64,000 bases of DNA from Lentilactobacillus raoultii (GCF_900411375.1 NZ_LS423000.1:62001-126000); one strand, 5' to 3'; positions 41,663-52,912 are shown, counted from the stretch's first letter. Notes: generated from the sequence alone by a model not told the origin. Made by a program: numbers and translations.

Positions 41663-43471
41663 CTAGATTTTCTTTTTAACAATTGGGAATAACAATCCTA
41701 AAAGCAGGCCCAATCCAACAATCATCCCTTTTTTGGAATCACTTTCACCAGTTTGTGGCAATTGCCGACTCGTCTGCTGATTTGATGACTGCTTTTTACT
41801 TACTGAGGTGGCTGGCTTTGAGCTGGCTTTTGGCTTTGAGAGGCTGGTAGTGGCGGAATTAGCACCCTTCTTTGCCTGGTGGATGCCTTTTTTCTTCCCA
41901 GCGTGCCGTTTTGATTTCTTTGCATGTTTGGAGTGCTTGGACTTCTTTAACTGTGTCTTCGACTTTTTCACATGATGAGTGGTAGCTTGCTCTATTGGCT
42001 TACTTTCTGAGTTAGAAAGGGACGCAGGTACATTATTGGTTGTGGAAAGCGCTTGATCAACGGCGCGTGTCGATACTGGTTTTGGAGCTTCATTTTTAAA
42101 ATACAGCATTTCAACCGTTTGGGGCTCAGGTGTTGATAGGCTAATTTGTTTCGAGGCAATCACTGGTTGATATCCTTGAATCGGCACCGCCTGACACGTG
42201 ACTTCTCTGCCAAACTTACCGAAAACTTGATGGCTTTCAAGTCGTTTACCGGCCTGATCGACCCCGATTATAGTCACTGGAATGGTTTTTCGTTGGTATT
42301 GCAACAGATAACACGAACGAGCCCGGTCATAAGTCGTTCGCTGCCAATCATAGCCATAAACTTCACTGCCCTGACGATAAATCGTCGCAAGTTGGTCACG
42401 GTCCACCGTTTTTTCAAACAAGGGCTCACCATTTTCGTTGACGCCACACACTTTAGTCAACACCGGTTGTGAAGCTTCACGGTCAGCCAATCTTTTATGC
42501 GACCCAGGCAGCTCTGACTGGCCTTGCGATTCATCTTTTTTAAGAATTGGGATCGTTGGCACCAATTCATTGGTGACTGTTTGAATCGGCTTTAACGGCT
42601 GAGAAGAAATCCCCGATTCCAGAAGTGCTGATGGTTGAGATAAACCAGTTTCTTTAACATCACTTGGCCGTTTCATGGAGGTTGATGATTGAGTTAGAGT
42701 GACCTTGTCAACTAAGCCAGTCATCGGCTTAATTTCTGATTGTTGTCCACCAGCTGGATTTTTTCGTGATTTTTCAGAAGATGTCGAACTAGCGTGAGTC
42801 GTTATTTGGTCAGAAATTGATTGGCCCTTTGACTGATTAGTGAGATTGGTAACATCGCTTGACTGTTTAGACGGCAATGGTTGTTGAGAAGCCTTAGTTT
42901 CTTGAAGCACTGAATCTTTGGGTGAATTTGTTCTTTTATTGTCACTTGGTTGTTCCCTGGAAATCGGTGGTTGTAGTGACGCTGGCTTACTATCCGATGC
43001 CGGCATAATTTTTACTTCTGATTGTTGATCACCAGCTTGGCCTTTTCCCTCTCCCGCAGAAGTCGTCAAACTTGGCAATGTTAGTAATTGATCAGACGTT
43101 GATTGACTCGCCGACTGACCAGCTTGTTTAGCAATCTCAGATGATCCAGGATCAGGCTTACACGCCACATAAGTGACAGTAAACCCACTTTTGACAGTCC
43201 CCCTAATTGGTTTGTCGATCTTCGGATTAATCAGCTTATAACCATCAATTGGTTTAAGAACCGGTTCATAATCACCATCCTTATCCAGATAAGCTTTCCC
43301 TTGATAAGTCCCCATTGAACTAGTGCTAAAGCCCTTGCCATCCGGGTTCTTAACCCACTGTCGAAGCGAAATTTTTACATCAACCGACTTTTCTGACTGA
43401 TCAGCCGCGTGGATCACTGTCGGCATGGCTAAACTCATTAAACTTACTGAAAATAAAACGATTTTTTTCAA
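41663..43471 (-). CDS. LPXTG-anchored surface protein with MucBP-like modules and a lysine-rich stalk
   Basis: 602 residues. Residues 1-22 are a signal peptide ending in a VIHAAD cleavage region. Residues 30-105 and about 330-460 are beta-rich MucBP-like modules (VTIIGVDQAGKRLESHQVFG, PIQGYQPVIASKQ). Between them are two degenerate 94-residue repeats (from 123 and 217). Then comes a very basic stretch (KKSKHSKHAKKSKRHAGKKK) and the sorting signal LPQTGESDSKKG, a hydrophobic span and KKK. It starts with TTG after AGGAGG. Likely an adhesin for mucus or another ligand; the target is unknown. Confidence 0.87.
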   Translation of the reverse strand: MKKIVLFSVSLMSLAMPTVIHAADQSEKSVDVKISLRQWVKNPDGKGFSTSSMGTYQGKAYLDKDGDYEPVLKPIDGYKLINPKIDKPIRGTVKSGFTVTYVACKPDPGSSEIAKQAGQSASQSTSDQLLTLPSLTTSAGEGKGQAGDQQSEVKIMPASDSKPASLQPPISREQPSDNKRTNSPKDSVLQETKASQQPLPSKQSSDVTNLTNQSKGQSISDQITTHASSTSSEKSRKNPAGGQQSEIKPMTGLVDKVTLTQSSTSMKRPSDVKETGLSQPSALLESGISSQPLKPIQTVTNELVPTIPILKKDESQGQSELPGSHKRLADREASQPVLTKVCGVNENGEPLFEKTVDRDQLATIYRQGSEVYGYDWQRTTYDRARSCYLLQYQRKTIPVTIIGVDQAGKRLESHQVFGKFGREVTCQAVPIQGYQPVIASKQISLSTPEPQTVEMLYFKNEAPKPVSTRAVDQALSTTNNVPASLSNSESKPIEQATTHHVKKSKTQLKKSKHSKHAKKSKRHAGKKKGIHQAKKGANSATTSLSKPKASSKPATSVSKKQSSNQQTSRQLPQTGESDSKKGMIVGLGLLLGLLFPIVKKKI

Positions 43472-43474
43472 AAT

Positions 43475-43531
43475 AAAATTCCTCCTAATTTTGCCTTCTA
43501 AAACTTAAATACGCAAAATAGGAGGAATTTT
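43475..43531 (-). promoter_or_regulatory. Inverted repeat sequestering the ribosome site of the surface-protein gene
   Basis: Bases 43475-43494 and 43513-43531 are complementary over 19-20 bases with one bulge and an 18-base loop. The left arm contains the AGGAGG ribosome site of the surface-protein gene, and the right arm supplies the matching CCTCCT in the leader. If transcribed from upstream, the site would be buried in the stem. Confidence 0.7.
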
Positions 43532-43548
43532 CTCGATAAAAGAGAGAT

Positions 43549-43576
43549 AAAAAAATCGCATCTCTGCGATTTTTTT
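43549..43576 (-). terminator. Terminator after eno
   Basis: AAAAAATCGCA and TGCGATTTTTT form a short symmetric hairpin directly after the eno stop codon, with a T run on either strand. Confidence 0.75.
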
Positions 43577-43580
43577 AAAA

Positions 43581-44963
<1,383 letters not shown>

Positions 44964-45001
44964 TTAGCAACCAAGTTTCAATATAAAACTGTGAATCTTA
45001 G

Positions 45002-45760
45002 TTATTTTTGTAAAAAGTTTGCAAGCTTTAAAAACGAATCCGGCTTCAAACTCGCACCACCAGCCAAGACACCATCAATATCAGTCTGAGCTAAAATATC
45101 ATCAGCATTATCATCGTTAACACTGCCACCATATAAAACTCGAACTTGGTTGGCAATGTCGTCCGAATATAAATCGGCAATGGTTTGTCGAATGAGGTAG
45201 CAGCCCTCTTCAGCTTCATCCGTGCTGGCTGTCTTACCGCTGCCAATTGCCCAACTTGGTTCATAGGCCAGGATAATGTTTTTGGCTTGTTGCGCCGTCA
45301 CGGACTTCAGTGCATTAGTTACCTGACTGACAACCCAGGAAATCCGATCTGCTGATTGTCGACGACTCATCGTTTCGTCACAGCAAATAATCGGTGTTAA
45401 GTGATTTCGAAAGGCTGCATGGACCTTTTTATTAATAATATCATCGGTCTCGTTAAAATACTTACGACGCTCTGAATGGCCAATGATAACGTGAGTGACG
45501 CCCATTTCAGCCAATGCTTTTGGACTGGTTTCACCCGTATAAGCACCCTCATCTTCATAAAAACAGTTCTCCGCCGCAATGATCAGTGGGGAATTTGTAT
45601 TATGTTCAAGCATACTTTCCAAAAATAAGGGCGAGGCTGCAATGCAAGTCTCAGTGACTTTGGGGTCCGGAAGCTTTCCGTTGATCGTGTTTAAAAAGTT
45701 AATCGCCTCATCAACCGATAAATTCATTTTCCAATTACCGGCGATAAATGGAATCCTCAT
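45002..45760 (-). CDS. tpiA: Triosephosphate isomerase
   Basis: About 252 residues: [20 protein letters not shown] with the catalytic lysine, [18 protein letters not shown] with the catalytic histidine, [18 protein letters not shown] with the catalytic glutamate and flexible loop, and [13 protein letters not shown]. It interconverts DHAP and GAP. It is followed by eno 100 bases on and is separated from pgk by a terminator, so it may have its own promoter in 45764-45856. Confidence 0.97.
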   Translation of the reverse strand: MRIPFIAGNWKMNLSVDEAINFLNTINGKLPDPKVTETCIAASPLFLESMLEHNTNSPLIIAAENCFYEDEGAYTGETSPKALAEMGVTHVIIGHSERRKYFNETDDIINKKVHAAFRNHLTPIICCDETMSRRQSADRISWVVSQVTNALKSVTAQQAKNIILAYEPSWAIGSGKTASTDEAEEGCYLIRQTIADLYSDDIANQVRVLYGGSVNDDNADDILAQTDIDGVLAGGASLKPDSFLKLANFLQK

Positions 45761-45856
45761 CATTAAATCATTCCTTTACAATTAGTTACTCATAAATAAT
45801 TGTAACAAAAGAAACCCTAAAAGCCATTAAGAAGGTTATTCCATTTTAAAGCATGA

Positions 45857-45886
45857 TAAAAAAATCCCGACAAAGCGGGATTTTTT
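45857..45886 (-). terminator. Terminator between pgk and tpiA
   Basis: AAAAATCCCG and CGGGATTTTTT are exact arms around a six-base loop immediately after the pgk stop. Confidence 0.85.
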
Positions 45887-45888
45887 AA

Positions 45889-47103
45889 CTATTTATTGTC
45901 GATTGCGGCAATACCAGGTAATGTCTTGCCTTCAAGATATTGAAGGGAAGCGCCACCACCAGTTGAAATATGAGTCAACTTATCAGCAACACCTAATTGC
46001 TTAACAGCGGCAGTTGAATCGCCACCACCAACAATGGTCGTTGCATCAGTTAATGAACCCAGGAATTCACCAACTTTAAGGGTTCCTTGGGCAAAATTAC
46101 TCATTTCAAAGACACCCATTGGGCCGTTCCAAACGACGGTCTTGGCATCCTTGAGTACTTTTTCAAATTCATCAATTGACTTAGGACCGATATCAAGGGC
46201 CATCCAGCCATCATCAATGTCGCCTTCAACGACTTTGTGTTCTGCATCGTTGTTGAAGCTCTTAGCAACAACATTATCGGAAGGCAAAACAATCTTATTG
46301 CCACCCTTTTCAAGGATACTCTTGGCAACGTCAATCTTATCCTTTTCAACCAACGAATCACCGACTTTGATCCCCTTAGCGGCGTAAAAGGTATAAGTCA
46401 TTCCGCCACCAATGATGATCTTGTCAGCTTTGCTTAATAGGTTATCAATCACGCCGATCTTGTCAGAAACCTTGGCACCACCAAGAATGGCAACAAATGG
46501 TCGTTGTGGATTATTAACGGCTTCTCCCAGGAATTGGATTTCCTTTTCCATCAAGAATCCAGCAGCAACCGGTTTGCCACTCTTGTGCATCGCTTCAGCA
46601 ATCCCAACGTTTGATGCGTGTTGACGATGAGCCGTTCCGAAAGCATCGTTAATGTATTCATCGCCAAGTGAAGCCCAGTATTCACCAAGTTTGGGATCAT
46701 TACCAGATTCACGCTTGACATATTCGCCGTTAACAACGTCTTCATAACGGGTGTTTTCAACTAGTAAGACGCTGCCGTCTGTCAACTTGTTAATCGCGTC
46801 TTCAAGCTGTTGACCTTCCGTTACTGGAACAAAGGTTACCGGTTTATTCAATAAGTTTGAAAGCCGTTCGGCAACCGGCCGTAAGGAAAGGCCTTTTTTA
46901 TCTTCTTCCTTCTTAATTCGACCCAAGTGTGAAAACAGAATGGCTTTACCTTTATGATCCAGTACGAACTTAATCGTTGGTAAAGCTGCCTGAATTCGGT
47001 TATCGTCACCAATTACGCCATCTTTGATTGGCACATTGAAGTCGACACGCATCAAAACTTTTTTACCTTCAAGATCCAAATCAGAAACTGTTAATTTTGC
47101 CAA
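45889..47103 (-). CDS. pgk: Phosphoglycerate kinase
   Basis: 404 residues. [20 protein letters not shown] holds the substrate-binding residues, [19 protein letters not shown] and [13 protein letters not shown] follow, [16 protein letters not shown] and [18 protein letters not shown] bind nucleotide, and [17 protein letters not shown] is the C-terminal glycine loop. It makes ATP from 1,3-bisphosphoglycerate. A heterofermenter uses it downstream of phosphoketolase. It follows gap and a terminator-like hairpin. Confidence 0.97.
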   Translation of the reverse strand: MAKLTVSDLDLEGKKVLMRVDFNVPIKDGVIGDDNRIQAALPTIKFVLDHKGKAILFSHLGRIKKEEDKKGLSLRPVAERLSNLLNKPVTFVPVTEGQQLEDAINKLTDGSVLLVENTRYEDVVNGEYVKRESGNDPKLGEYWASLGDEYINDAFGTAHRQHASNVGIAEAMHKSGKPVAAGFLMEKEIQFLGEAVNNPQRPFVAILGGAKVSDKIGVIDNLLSKADKIIIGGGMTYTFYAAKGIKVGDSLVEKDKIDVAKSILEKGGNKIVLPSDNVVAKSFNNDAEHKVVEGDIDDGWMALDIGPKSIDEFEKVLKDAKTVVWNGPMGVFEMSNFAQGTLKVGEFLGSLTDATTIVGGGDSTAAVKQLGVADKLTHISTGGGASLQYLEGKTLPGIAAIDNK

Positions 47104-47163
47104 TTTAGAAACCTCCTACGCACAAAAATTGTTTGTGATTCCTAGAACATACACTTAGATAAC

Positions 47164-47195
47164 AAAAGACGGAGAAGACGCCCTCTCCGTCGATT
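47164..47195 (-). terminator. Hairpin between gap and pgk
   Basis: GACGGAGA (47168-47175) pairs with TCTCCGTC (47184-47191); on the minus strand TTTTGTT follows. The T run is modest, so it may be a partial terminator that sets the gap to pgk ratio. Confidence 0.65.
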
Positions 47196-47209
47196 GGTTA
47201 ACTTAATTA

Positions 47210-48223
47210 TTAAAGTGAAGCAAACTTCAACAGGGTACGTACCATGTTGCAAGTGAAGCCCCATTCGTTGTCATACCAAGCAACAGTCTTAACCAATTGT
47301 GCGCCGTCGTCACCATTTGTAACTTCAGTTTGAGTTGGGTCAAATACTGAACCATGAGGATCATTGATGATATCTGATGAAACAATTTCATCATCATTGT
47401 ATCCAAAGGCTTCGTTATTCTCAGTATGTTTCTTCATTGTTTCGTTGACTTCGTCAGCAGTTACTTTCTTATCCAAAACAGCTACCAACTCAGTTAATGA
47501 CCCATCAACAACGGCAACCCGTTGTGCGTGACCCATTAATTTACCATTAACGGAAGGAACAACCAAACCAAGTGCCTTAGCAGCACCAGATGAATGAGGA
47601 ATTGTGTTTGCTGAAGCAGTTCGGTTGTTACGCTTCTTCTTAGTCTTAGGACCATCAAGAATTTGTTGTGAAGCAGTGAAAGCATGAACAGTGGTCATGG
47701 TACCAACTTTAATACCAAAGTCTTTATCCAAGAAGTATGCCATTGGCGCCAAGCAGTTGGTTGTGCAAGAACCAGCTGAAACAATCACATCGTTACCGTT
47801 CAAAGTGTCCAAGTTAACACCTGGAACAACGGTTTTAATTTGACCAGCAGGTGCTGAAATCAAAACACGCTTTGCGCCGGCCTTGATGTGAGCTTGTGAT
47901 TTTTCTTCGGATGTGTAAAAACCAGTACATTCAAGAACGAAATCAACGCCATCGTTTTTAACCCAAGGAAGGTTAGAAGCATCTTTTTCAGCGTAAACCG
48001 GAATTTCCTTGCCATCAACAACGATTCCCTTATCAGTTGATGAAACATCACCAGGGAAACGACCATGAGTTGAATCATACTTCAAAAGGTATGCCAACAT
48101 CGACGGTGTGGTTAAATCGTTAATTGCGGCCACTTCAATTTGATCAGAGTGTAATTCGTGAATCCGCTTGAATGCCAAACGACCAATTCGGCCAAAACCA
48201 TTAATACCAATCTTTACAGTCAT
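47210..48223 (-). CDS. gap: Glyceraldehyde-3-phosphate dehydrogenase
   Basis: 337 residues from the ATG at 48223, six bases after [36 protein letters not shown] is the NAD loop, [18 protein letters not shown] contains the catalytic cysteine, and [14 protein letters not shown] the histidine region; [18 protein letters not shown] closes the fold. Glycolytic, NAD-dependent type. The upstream frame to 48316 is excluded by the ribosome site. No cggR regulator gene precedes it, unlike in many lactobacilli. Confidence 0.97.
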   Translation of the reverse strand: MTVKIGINGFGRIGRLAFKRIHELHSDQIEVAAINDLTTPSMLAYLLKYDSTHGRFPGDVSSTDKGIVVDGKEIPVYAEKDASNLPWVKNDGVDFVLECTGFYTSEEKSQAHIKAGAKRVLISAPAGQIKTVVPGVNLDTLNGNDVIVSAGSCTTNCLAPMAYFLDKDFGIKVGTMTTVHAFTASQQILDGPKTKKKRNNRTASANTIPHSSGAAKALGLVVPSVNGKLMGHAQRVAVVDGSLTELVAVLDKKVTADEVNETMKKHTENNEAFGYNDDEIVSSDIINDPHGSVFDPTQTEVTNGDDGAQLVKTVAWYDNEWGFTCNMVRTLLKFASL

Positions 48224-48376
48224 ACTGTGTTTTCCTCCTTTAGGAAATAAGAAAATATTAAATATGATTAATAGTACAAAGTTAATCGTACCACTAATTG
48301 GAGATAAAGTCAGCACCCTTGTGAATAAACTCTCAATTAGAGTGCATCGAGTAAATTGAAATATTACCCAAGTACG

Positions 48377-48404
48377 AGTATAGCAGACGATTGAATAATT
48401 GCAA
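48377..48404 (-). promoter_or_regulatory. gap promoter
   Basis: TTGCAA (48399-48404) and TATACT (48377-48382) on the minus strand with a 16-base spacer; the leader would be about 145 bases. Confidence 0.6.
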
Positions 48405-48417
48405 TGCGTTCTATATT

Positions 48418-48431
48418 AGTAACCGCTTTCA
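48418..48431 (-). promoter_or_regulatory. cre-like site upstream of the gap promoter
   Basis: TGAAAGCGGTTACT on the minus strand matches cre (TGWAANCGNTNWCA) except for the last base. Its centre is roughly 54 bases before the expected start of transcription, upstream of the -35, where CcpA can activate rather than repress. Confidence 0.55.
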
Positions 48432-48642
48432 CTAACTTGATTTTTTTCACTATTTTTTAGGGATCGCAAACTTATGACGAATAATGCCATATTTAGTAAT
48501 AACTGCCAATTTTAAACGATCATCGAGCAAGCAAAAGTTAATCAGTATTATCAAAGCCGTCAACATTTTTGATCTAACCCTTGAAAAAAGCTTCGATTTC
48601 TAGTATATTTATATAGTACGTTACGATAAAAGCATTTTTTAT

Positions 48643-48714
48643 GCGCCCGTAGTGTAATGGATCGCACGTAAGATTCCGGTTCTTGAGATGAGGGTTCGAT
48701 TCCCCCCGGGCGCA
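48643..48714 (+). tRNA. tRNA-Arg (anticodon CCG)
   Basis: 72 bases that fold as a cloverleaf: acceptor GCGCCCG with CGGGCGC, D arm GTG/CAC, anticodon stem TAAGA/TCTTG around loop TTCCGGT with anticodon CCG at 48676-48678, and T loop TTCGATT. The T stem has one A-C mismatch (48691 with 48705). It reads the CGG codon. CCA is not encoded. A terminator follows, so it is a single-tRNA unit. Confidence 0.93.
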
Positions 48715-48732
48715 TTGCAAATGTTAAAAAGC

Positions 48733-48780
48733 AAAACGGTTACGGTAGCAATTCAGCTGTCGTAACCGTTTTTGTTTTTT
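48733..48780 (+). terminator. Terminator after tRNA-Arg
   Basis: AAAACGGTTACG pairs with CGTAACCGTTTT, with an inner AGC/GCT, followed by a T run on the plus strand. The A run on the left makes it usable by the converging VOC gene as well. Confidence 0.85.
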
Positions 48781-48829
48781 AGTTATTGAAGATAAGCCAC
48801 CAACTTGGCAATGTCCGCACTAATAATGC

Positions 48830-49741
48830 CTAATCATCCAAATCATGAAAATCGACTCCCTGTTTCGCATAAAAGTCAATGATCGTCTGCTTTTGATCCA
48901 TGAATTTTGGTGGCAACGACAATTGCGACCCCATCGTTAGAATGGATTCTTCCAAACTAAATCCTGGTGTGGTGGTTGCCAGCTCAATTCGATTATCGCC
49001 GGGATCGCGAACGTAGATACTCTTAAACCAACCACGATCTGCATATTCTTCACGATTCAACTGTAGTTCTTCAGCTCTATCCCAAAGTTCAAATAACCTT
49101 TTTTCACTTGAGACTTGTAAGGCAATGTGATCAATGCTTCCCCGGCCAAAACGGGTTCGCGTATCGGGATGCGGACTTTTAAACAGTTCAATCGAAGACT
49201 TGCCTGCCAATTGAACTGCGTGATCTTGAATTGGCAATCCTAACCAATCATGAAAAAACGCTGCGGTGGCAGATGGATCAGGCACATGGAGTTCAGTCCC
49301 TAAGAATCCCGAAATTTGCTTTTCCGGTGGAATCCCATTATTAGGAACCACCCGCCAATCGGTTAGCTGATCTGCTGTTTCCAACAATTTAATTTCAATT
49401 TTATCCGGGTCTTCAAATCTAAGTCCATTTTCAATCGCCGTCACAGGAATTGCCAGGTCTTCCAATCGACGATGCCAAAAATCAGCACTGCCATAGGGAA
49501 TTGCCAGCTTTATATTATTAAAGAAGTGCTTGCCGTCAGTTCTTCTTCCCAGTAGTGGCAAGACAAAGAAAGTGACTACCGTTCCCGGGCTTCCTAAGTA
49601 GTCGCCATAAAACAAATGCCGAATCCTAATATTTTCTTGATTAACTGAATTCTTAACAAGCCGCATCCCCAATATTTTCGTATAGAAATGAACGTTTTGA
49701 ACGGCGTCTCTTGTTAATAGTGAAATATGATGTGTCTGCAT
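48830..49741 (-). CDS. VOC-family ring-cleaving dioxygenase-like protein (MhqA/MhqO type)
   Basis: 303 residues with two glyoxalase/VOC repeats. THHISLLTRDAVQNVHFYTKI and KILGMRLVKNSVNQEN open the first; GTELHVPDPSATAAFFHDWL, GSIDHIALQVSSEKRLFELW and YVRDPGDNRIELATTTPGF form the second. His5, the SIDHIAL histidine and the NRIELA glutamate are likely metal ligands. Relatives in Bacillus (MhqA, MhqE, MhqO) act on hydroquinones, so quinone detoxification is a plausible role, unproven here. No regulator sits beside it. Confidence 0.85.
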   Translation of the reverse strand: MQTHHISLLTRDAVQNVHFYTKILGMRLVKNSVNQENIRIRHLFYGDYLGSPGTVVTFFVLPLLGRRTDGKHFFNNIKLAIPYGSADFWHRRLEDLAIPVTAIENGLRFEDPDKIEIKLLETADQLTDWRVVPNNGIPPEKQISGFLGTELHVPDPSATAAFFHDWLGLPIQDHAVQLAGKSSIELFKSPHPDTRTRFGRGSIDHIALQVSSEKRLFELWDRAEELQLNREEYADRGWFKSIYVRDPGDNRIELATTTPGFSLEESILTMGSQLSLPPKFMDQKQTIIDFYAKQGVDFHDLDD

Positions 49742-49880
49742 GTAATCAACTCCTCGTTACCCGTTGATAATTCCGATTTAATTGTATCATGAATGTATCC
49801 GCTTTCTAATAATTATGACGTTTTAAGACAGCTGATTTAAATTTGCTGCCATCACTCTTTTTAAATGATCGAGCAAACCA

Positions 49881-49910
49881 TTTGACCTTTTTTGACCAAT
49901 CAATTAAACT
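49881..49910 (+). promoter_or_regulatory. CtsR operator overlapping the clpP promoter
   Basis: TTTGACCTTTTTTGACC at 49881-49897 is the exact reverse complement of the CtsR heptad repeat GGTCAAA-NNN-GGTCAAA. It contains TTGACC as a -35, and TAAACT at 49905-49910, 17 bases on, can serve as -10. CtsR would block the promoter until heat or protein stress. Confidence 0.85.
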
Positions 49911-49967
49911 GTAATCATGAACTTGGCAAATGCCATCTTTCATAAAACTGCTAAGGAGGCATATTCA

Positions 49968-50561
49968 ATGAATTTAGTGCCAACTGTTATTGAACAATCC
50001 GCTAATGGCGAACGTGCTTATGACATTTACTCACGTTTGTTAAAGGACCGTATCATCATGTTGTCAGGTCCAATCGAAGACGACATGGCCAATGCCATCA
50101 TCGCACAATTGCTATTCTTGGATGCTCAAGACTCTGAAAAAGATATTTATCTCTACATCAACTCACCCGGTGGTGTCATCACATCTGGAATGGCAATTTT
50201 CGATACCATGAACTTTGTTAAAGCAGATGTTCAAACGATCGTTATGGGAATGGCTGCCTCAATGGCTTCTGTTCTGGCTTCTTCCGGTGCGAAGGGCAAA
50301 CGATTTGCTTTACCACATGCCCAAGTCTTGATTCATCAACCTTCTGGTGGTGCTCAAGGGCAACAAACCGAAATTGAAATTGCGGCTGAAGAAATCTTGA
50401 AAGCTCGTAAAATGATTAACGAACTTTTAGCTAAGAATTCGGGCCAATCAATTGAAAAAGTTAACCGGGACACTGAGCGTGATAACTACCTCACTGCTCA
50501 AGAAGCCGTTGACTATGGCTTGTTGGATGGTATCATGACTAACAGTTCTGAGAAAAAATAA
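49968..50561 (+). CDS. clpP: ATP-dependent Clp protease proteolytic subunit ClpP
   Basis: 197 residues from the ATG at 49968, seven bases after [27 protein letters not shown] is the usual N terminus, [20 protein letters not shown] the oxyanion region, [19 protein letters not shown] the serine nucleophile, [17 protein letters not shown] the histidine and [19 protein letters not shown] the aspartate. It forms the barrel that degrades proteins fed by Clp ATPases. The frame to 49917 adds 17 residues upstream of the ribosome site. Confidence 0.97.
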   Translation: MNLVPTVIEQSANGERAYDIYSRLLKDRIIMLSGPIEDDMANAIIAQLLFLDAQDSEKDIYLYINSPGGVITSGMAIFDTMNFVKADVQTIVMGMAASMASVLASSGAKGKRFALPHAQVLIHQPSGGAQGQQTEIEIAAEEILKARKMINELLAKNSGQSIEKVNRDTERDNYLTAQEAVDYGLLDGIMTNSSEKK

Positions 50562-50603
50562 TTAAAATAATCATTTGTGGATGGCTTAATTTTAAAGTCA
50601 TTC

Positions 50604-50639
50604 AAAGTCGAGATCAGTTTATCTGGTTTCGGCTTTTTG
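50604..50639 (+). terminator. Terminator after clpP
   Basis: AAGTCGAGATCAG pairs with CTGGTTTCGGCTT (with G-T pairs) and is followed by TTTTT on the plus strand. Confidence 0.6.
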
Positions 50640-50809
50640 TTTACTTCTATGGCGAAACGACGATGATTGATTAATCAACCTGAACGACCTAAAATGAAGA
50701 TGGTAAAGTTAATGATGTCACATGGTAATCTAAATGTTTGTCGACTTTAGTCTTGATTCATTGAAACATTCGGGTTACTGAATTCAATTAATGGATAGAG
50801 GTCCTTAAA

Positions 50810-51886
50810 ATGAAATCAACGACAACTGTCAATCAAACCAAGTTAACCAAAGCACCAGAAATTCCAACCCAAATGAAAGCTTGGGAAGTTGTTCAACCAG
50901 GGCCAATTGATGCCACACCGTCGCCCTTAAAGTTCACAACCAAGCCAGTTCCGAAACCAAAACGTGGAGAAGTTCTGGTTCACGTCATTGCCTGTGGCGT
51001 TTGCCATACCGATCTTCATGTTACTGAAGGCGATTTACCAGTTCATCATGAACACGTCACACCGGGTCACGAAATCGTCGGTCGGGTCGTCAAAAACGGT
51101 CCAGATACCAGTCGGTTCCAATTAGGTGATCGGATTGGCATTCCTTGGTTACGTTGGACCTGCGGCGTTTGTGAATACTGCCGTGCCGGCAAAGAGAATT
51201 TGTGTCCAAACTCGTTATATACTGGTTGGGATCACGATGGTGGCTACGCGGAATATGTTACCGTGCCTGAAGGATTTGCCTATCGAATTCCAGAACGCTT
51301 TGATTCATTAACGGCGGCCCCACTACTTTGTGCCGGTATCATCGGTTACCGGGCTTTTGAACGTGCCAATGTGCCCGCTGGCGGTCGACTGGGCCTATAT
51401 GGATTTGGTGGTTCGGCTCACTTAACTGCTCAAATTGCCATGGCTCAGGGAATTGAGGTCCACGTTCTAACTCGTGGTAAAGATGCCCGTCGATTTGCGT
51501 TGTCGCTTGGCGCAGCCTCAGCAAACGGTGCCTATGACCTACCACCAGTCAAACTTGATTCGGCGATTATTTACGCACCAGTTGGTGATATCGTCCCTAA
51601 GGCACTTGAGGCACTCAAGCCGGGTGGCACACTGGCGATGGCCGGTATCCATTCAACCGATATTCCACAACTCAGTTATTCAGATCATATCTTCCATGAA
51701 AAGAATTTAACCAGTGTTGAAAGTAATACTCGCCGTGACGGTGAAGAATTTTTGACATTGGCTGATCGATTGGATATTCATCCTGAAATTCACGAGTATC
51801 CACTTGAAAAGGCTGACGAAGCACTGAAATACGTCGCAGCTGGTGACATTCAAGGTGCCTGTGTTTTAAGAATCAGTGAAGGTTAA
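50810..51886 (+). CDS. Zinc-dependent alcohol dehydrogenase
   Basis: 358 residues of the medium-chain family. ACGVCHTDLHVTEGDLP holds the first catalytic zinc ligand, VTPGHEIVGRVVKNG the second, CGVCEYCRAGKENLCPNS the structural zinc cysteines, and GLYGFGGSAHLTAQIAMAQG the NAD loop. The order and the HDGGYAEYV segment match propanol-preferring, AdhA-type enzymes. Heterofermenters use such enzymes to reoxidise NADH; here it is outside the pdu operon. It stands alone, with a terminator behind it. Confidence 0.92.
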   Translation: MKSTTTVNQTKLTKAPEIPTQMKAWEVVQPGPIDATPSPLKFTTKPVPKPKRGEVLVHVIACGVCHTDLHVTEGDLPVHHEHVTPGHEIVGRVVKNGPDTSRFQLGDRIGIPWLRWTCGVCEYCRAGKENLCPNSLYTGWDHDGGYAEYVTVPEGFAYRIPERFDSLTAAPLLCAGIIGYRAFERANVPAGGRLGLYGFGGSAHLTAQIAMAQGIEVHVLTRGKDARRFALSLGAASANGAYDLPPVKLDSAIIYAPVGDIVPKALEALKPGGTLAMAGIHSTDIPQLSYSDHIFHEKNLTSVESNTRRDGEEFLTLADRLDIHPEIHEYPLEKADEALKYVAAGDIQGACVLRISEG

Positions 51887-51907
51887 ATCACAATTTAACT
51901 GAAAAAT

Positions 51908-51951
51908 AAAAAACAACGAGGACGTTTTATCATCTTCGTTGTTTTTTATTT
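51908..51951. terminator. Terminator between the alcohol dehydrogenase and whiA
   Basis: AAAAAACAACGA pairs with TCGTTGTTTTTT; A and T runs on both sides let it act for both converging genes. Confidence 0.85.
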
Positions 51952-51956
51952 TTTGC

Positions 51957-52895
51957 TTATGCAATTTTACCTTCGGCCAATTTAGTCGCAAATTCATTGA
52001 TCTTTCTTAGTCGATGATTGACGCCCGACTTAGAAATCGGACCGCCCTCCACCAATTCACCCAGCTCCTTCAAGCTAACCTCAGGATGCTTTAATCGAGC
52101 TCTGGCAATCTGTGCCAATTTTGGATCCAATTTATTCAATCCAACTACTTCATCGATCATCCTGATATTTTCAATTTGTTTACTGGCCGCATTTGCAACC
52201 TTATTCAAATTTGCATTTTCACAATTCACCAATCGGTTAACCGAATTTCTCATATCGCGGACAATCCGGATATCCTCAAACTTCAACATTGAACTGGTGG
52301 CACCGATTAATTGAAGAAAGTCAGCAATCTTTTCTGCTTCTTTCAAATAAGTAATGTAACCACTGCGACGCTGAGTTGTCCTGGCTTTCAAATGATACTT
52401 ATTCATCATTTCCGCAATCATTTCATTATGATTTTCATATAATGAATAAATTTCCAAATGGTAACGGGAAGTTTCAGGATTATTAACTGAACCACTTGCT
52501 AAAAAAGCGCCTCGCAAATACGATCGAATTTGGCCATCATTTGATAACAATGGTTGTGGCACCCGTTCCACAATTTGAAGACCATCAAAAATCCCCAGAT
52601 CATCCAACACCTCGGTTGCCTTATTTTCAACTCGTAAAATGTAAAGATTATTTTTTTTCAATTTCATTTTTCGCCGAACACTTAATTCACCAGTGATGCC
52701 GTAAAACTTTAAAAGTAATTGATACATTCGTCTGGCAATCGCCGGATTCTCTGATGAGACATTCAAGACAAAATGGCGATTTGAAATTGACAACGAACCA
52801 TTGATCCGGATTAAAGCCATTAATTCGGCTTTTGCATTATCCCGGTGGACTGTTAAAGAAGTCAACTCTTTTTTGACTTCACTTGCATACGACAT
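51957..52895 (-). CDS. whiA: WhiA-family DNA-binding protein
   Basis: 312 residues. The N-terminal two thirds are a LAGLIDADG homing-endonuclease-like fold without catalytic acids ([21 protein letters not shown]), and the C terminus is a helix-turn-helix ([27 protein letters not shown] is the region). WhiA affects cell division and chromosome segregation in Firmicutes. The rapZ-yvcK-whiA order is conserved and supports the call. Confidence 0.95.
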   Translation of the reverse strand: MSYASEVKKELTSLTVHRDNAKAELMALIRINGSLSISNRHFVLNVSSENPAIARRMYQLLLKFYGITGELSVRRKMKLKKNNLYILRVENKATEVLDDLGIFDGLQIVERVPQPLLSNDGQIRSYLRGAFLASGSVNNPETSRYHLEIYSLYENHNEMIAEMMNKYHLKARTTQRRSGYITYLKEAEKIADFLQLIGATSSMLKFEDIRIVRDMRNSVNRLVNCENANLNKVANAASKQIENIRMIDEVVGLNKLDPKLAQIARARLKHPEVSLKELGELVEGGPISKSGVNHRLRKINEFATKLAEGKIA

Positions 52896-52912
52896 GAGCA
52901 GCCCTCCTTGTG

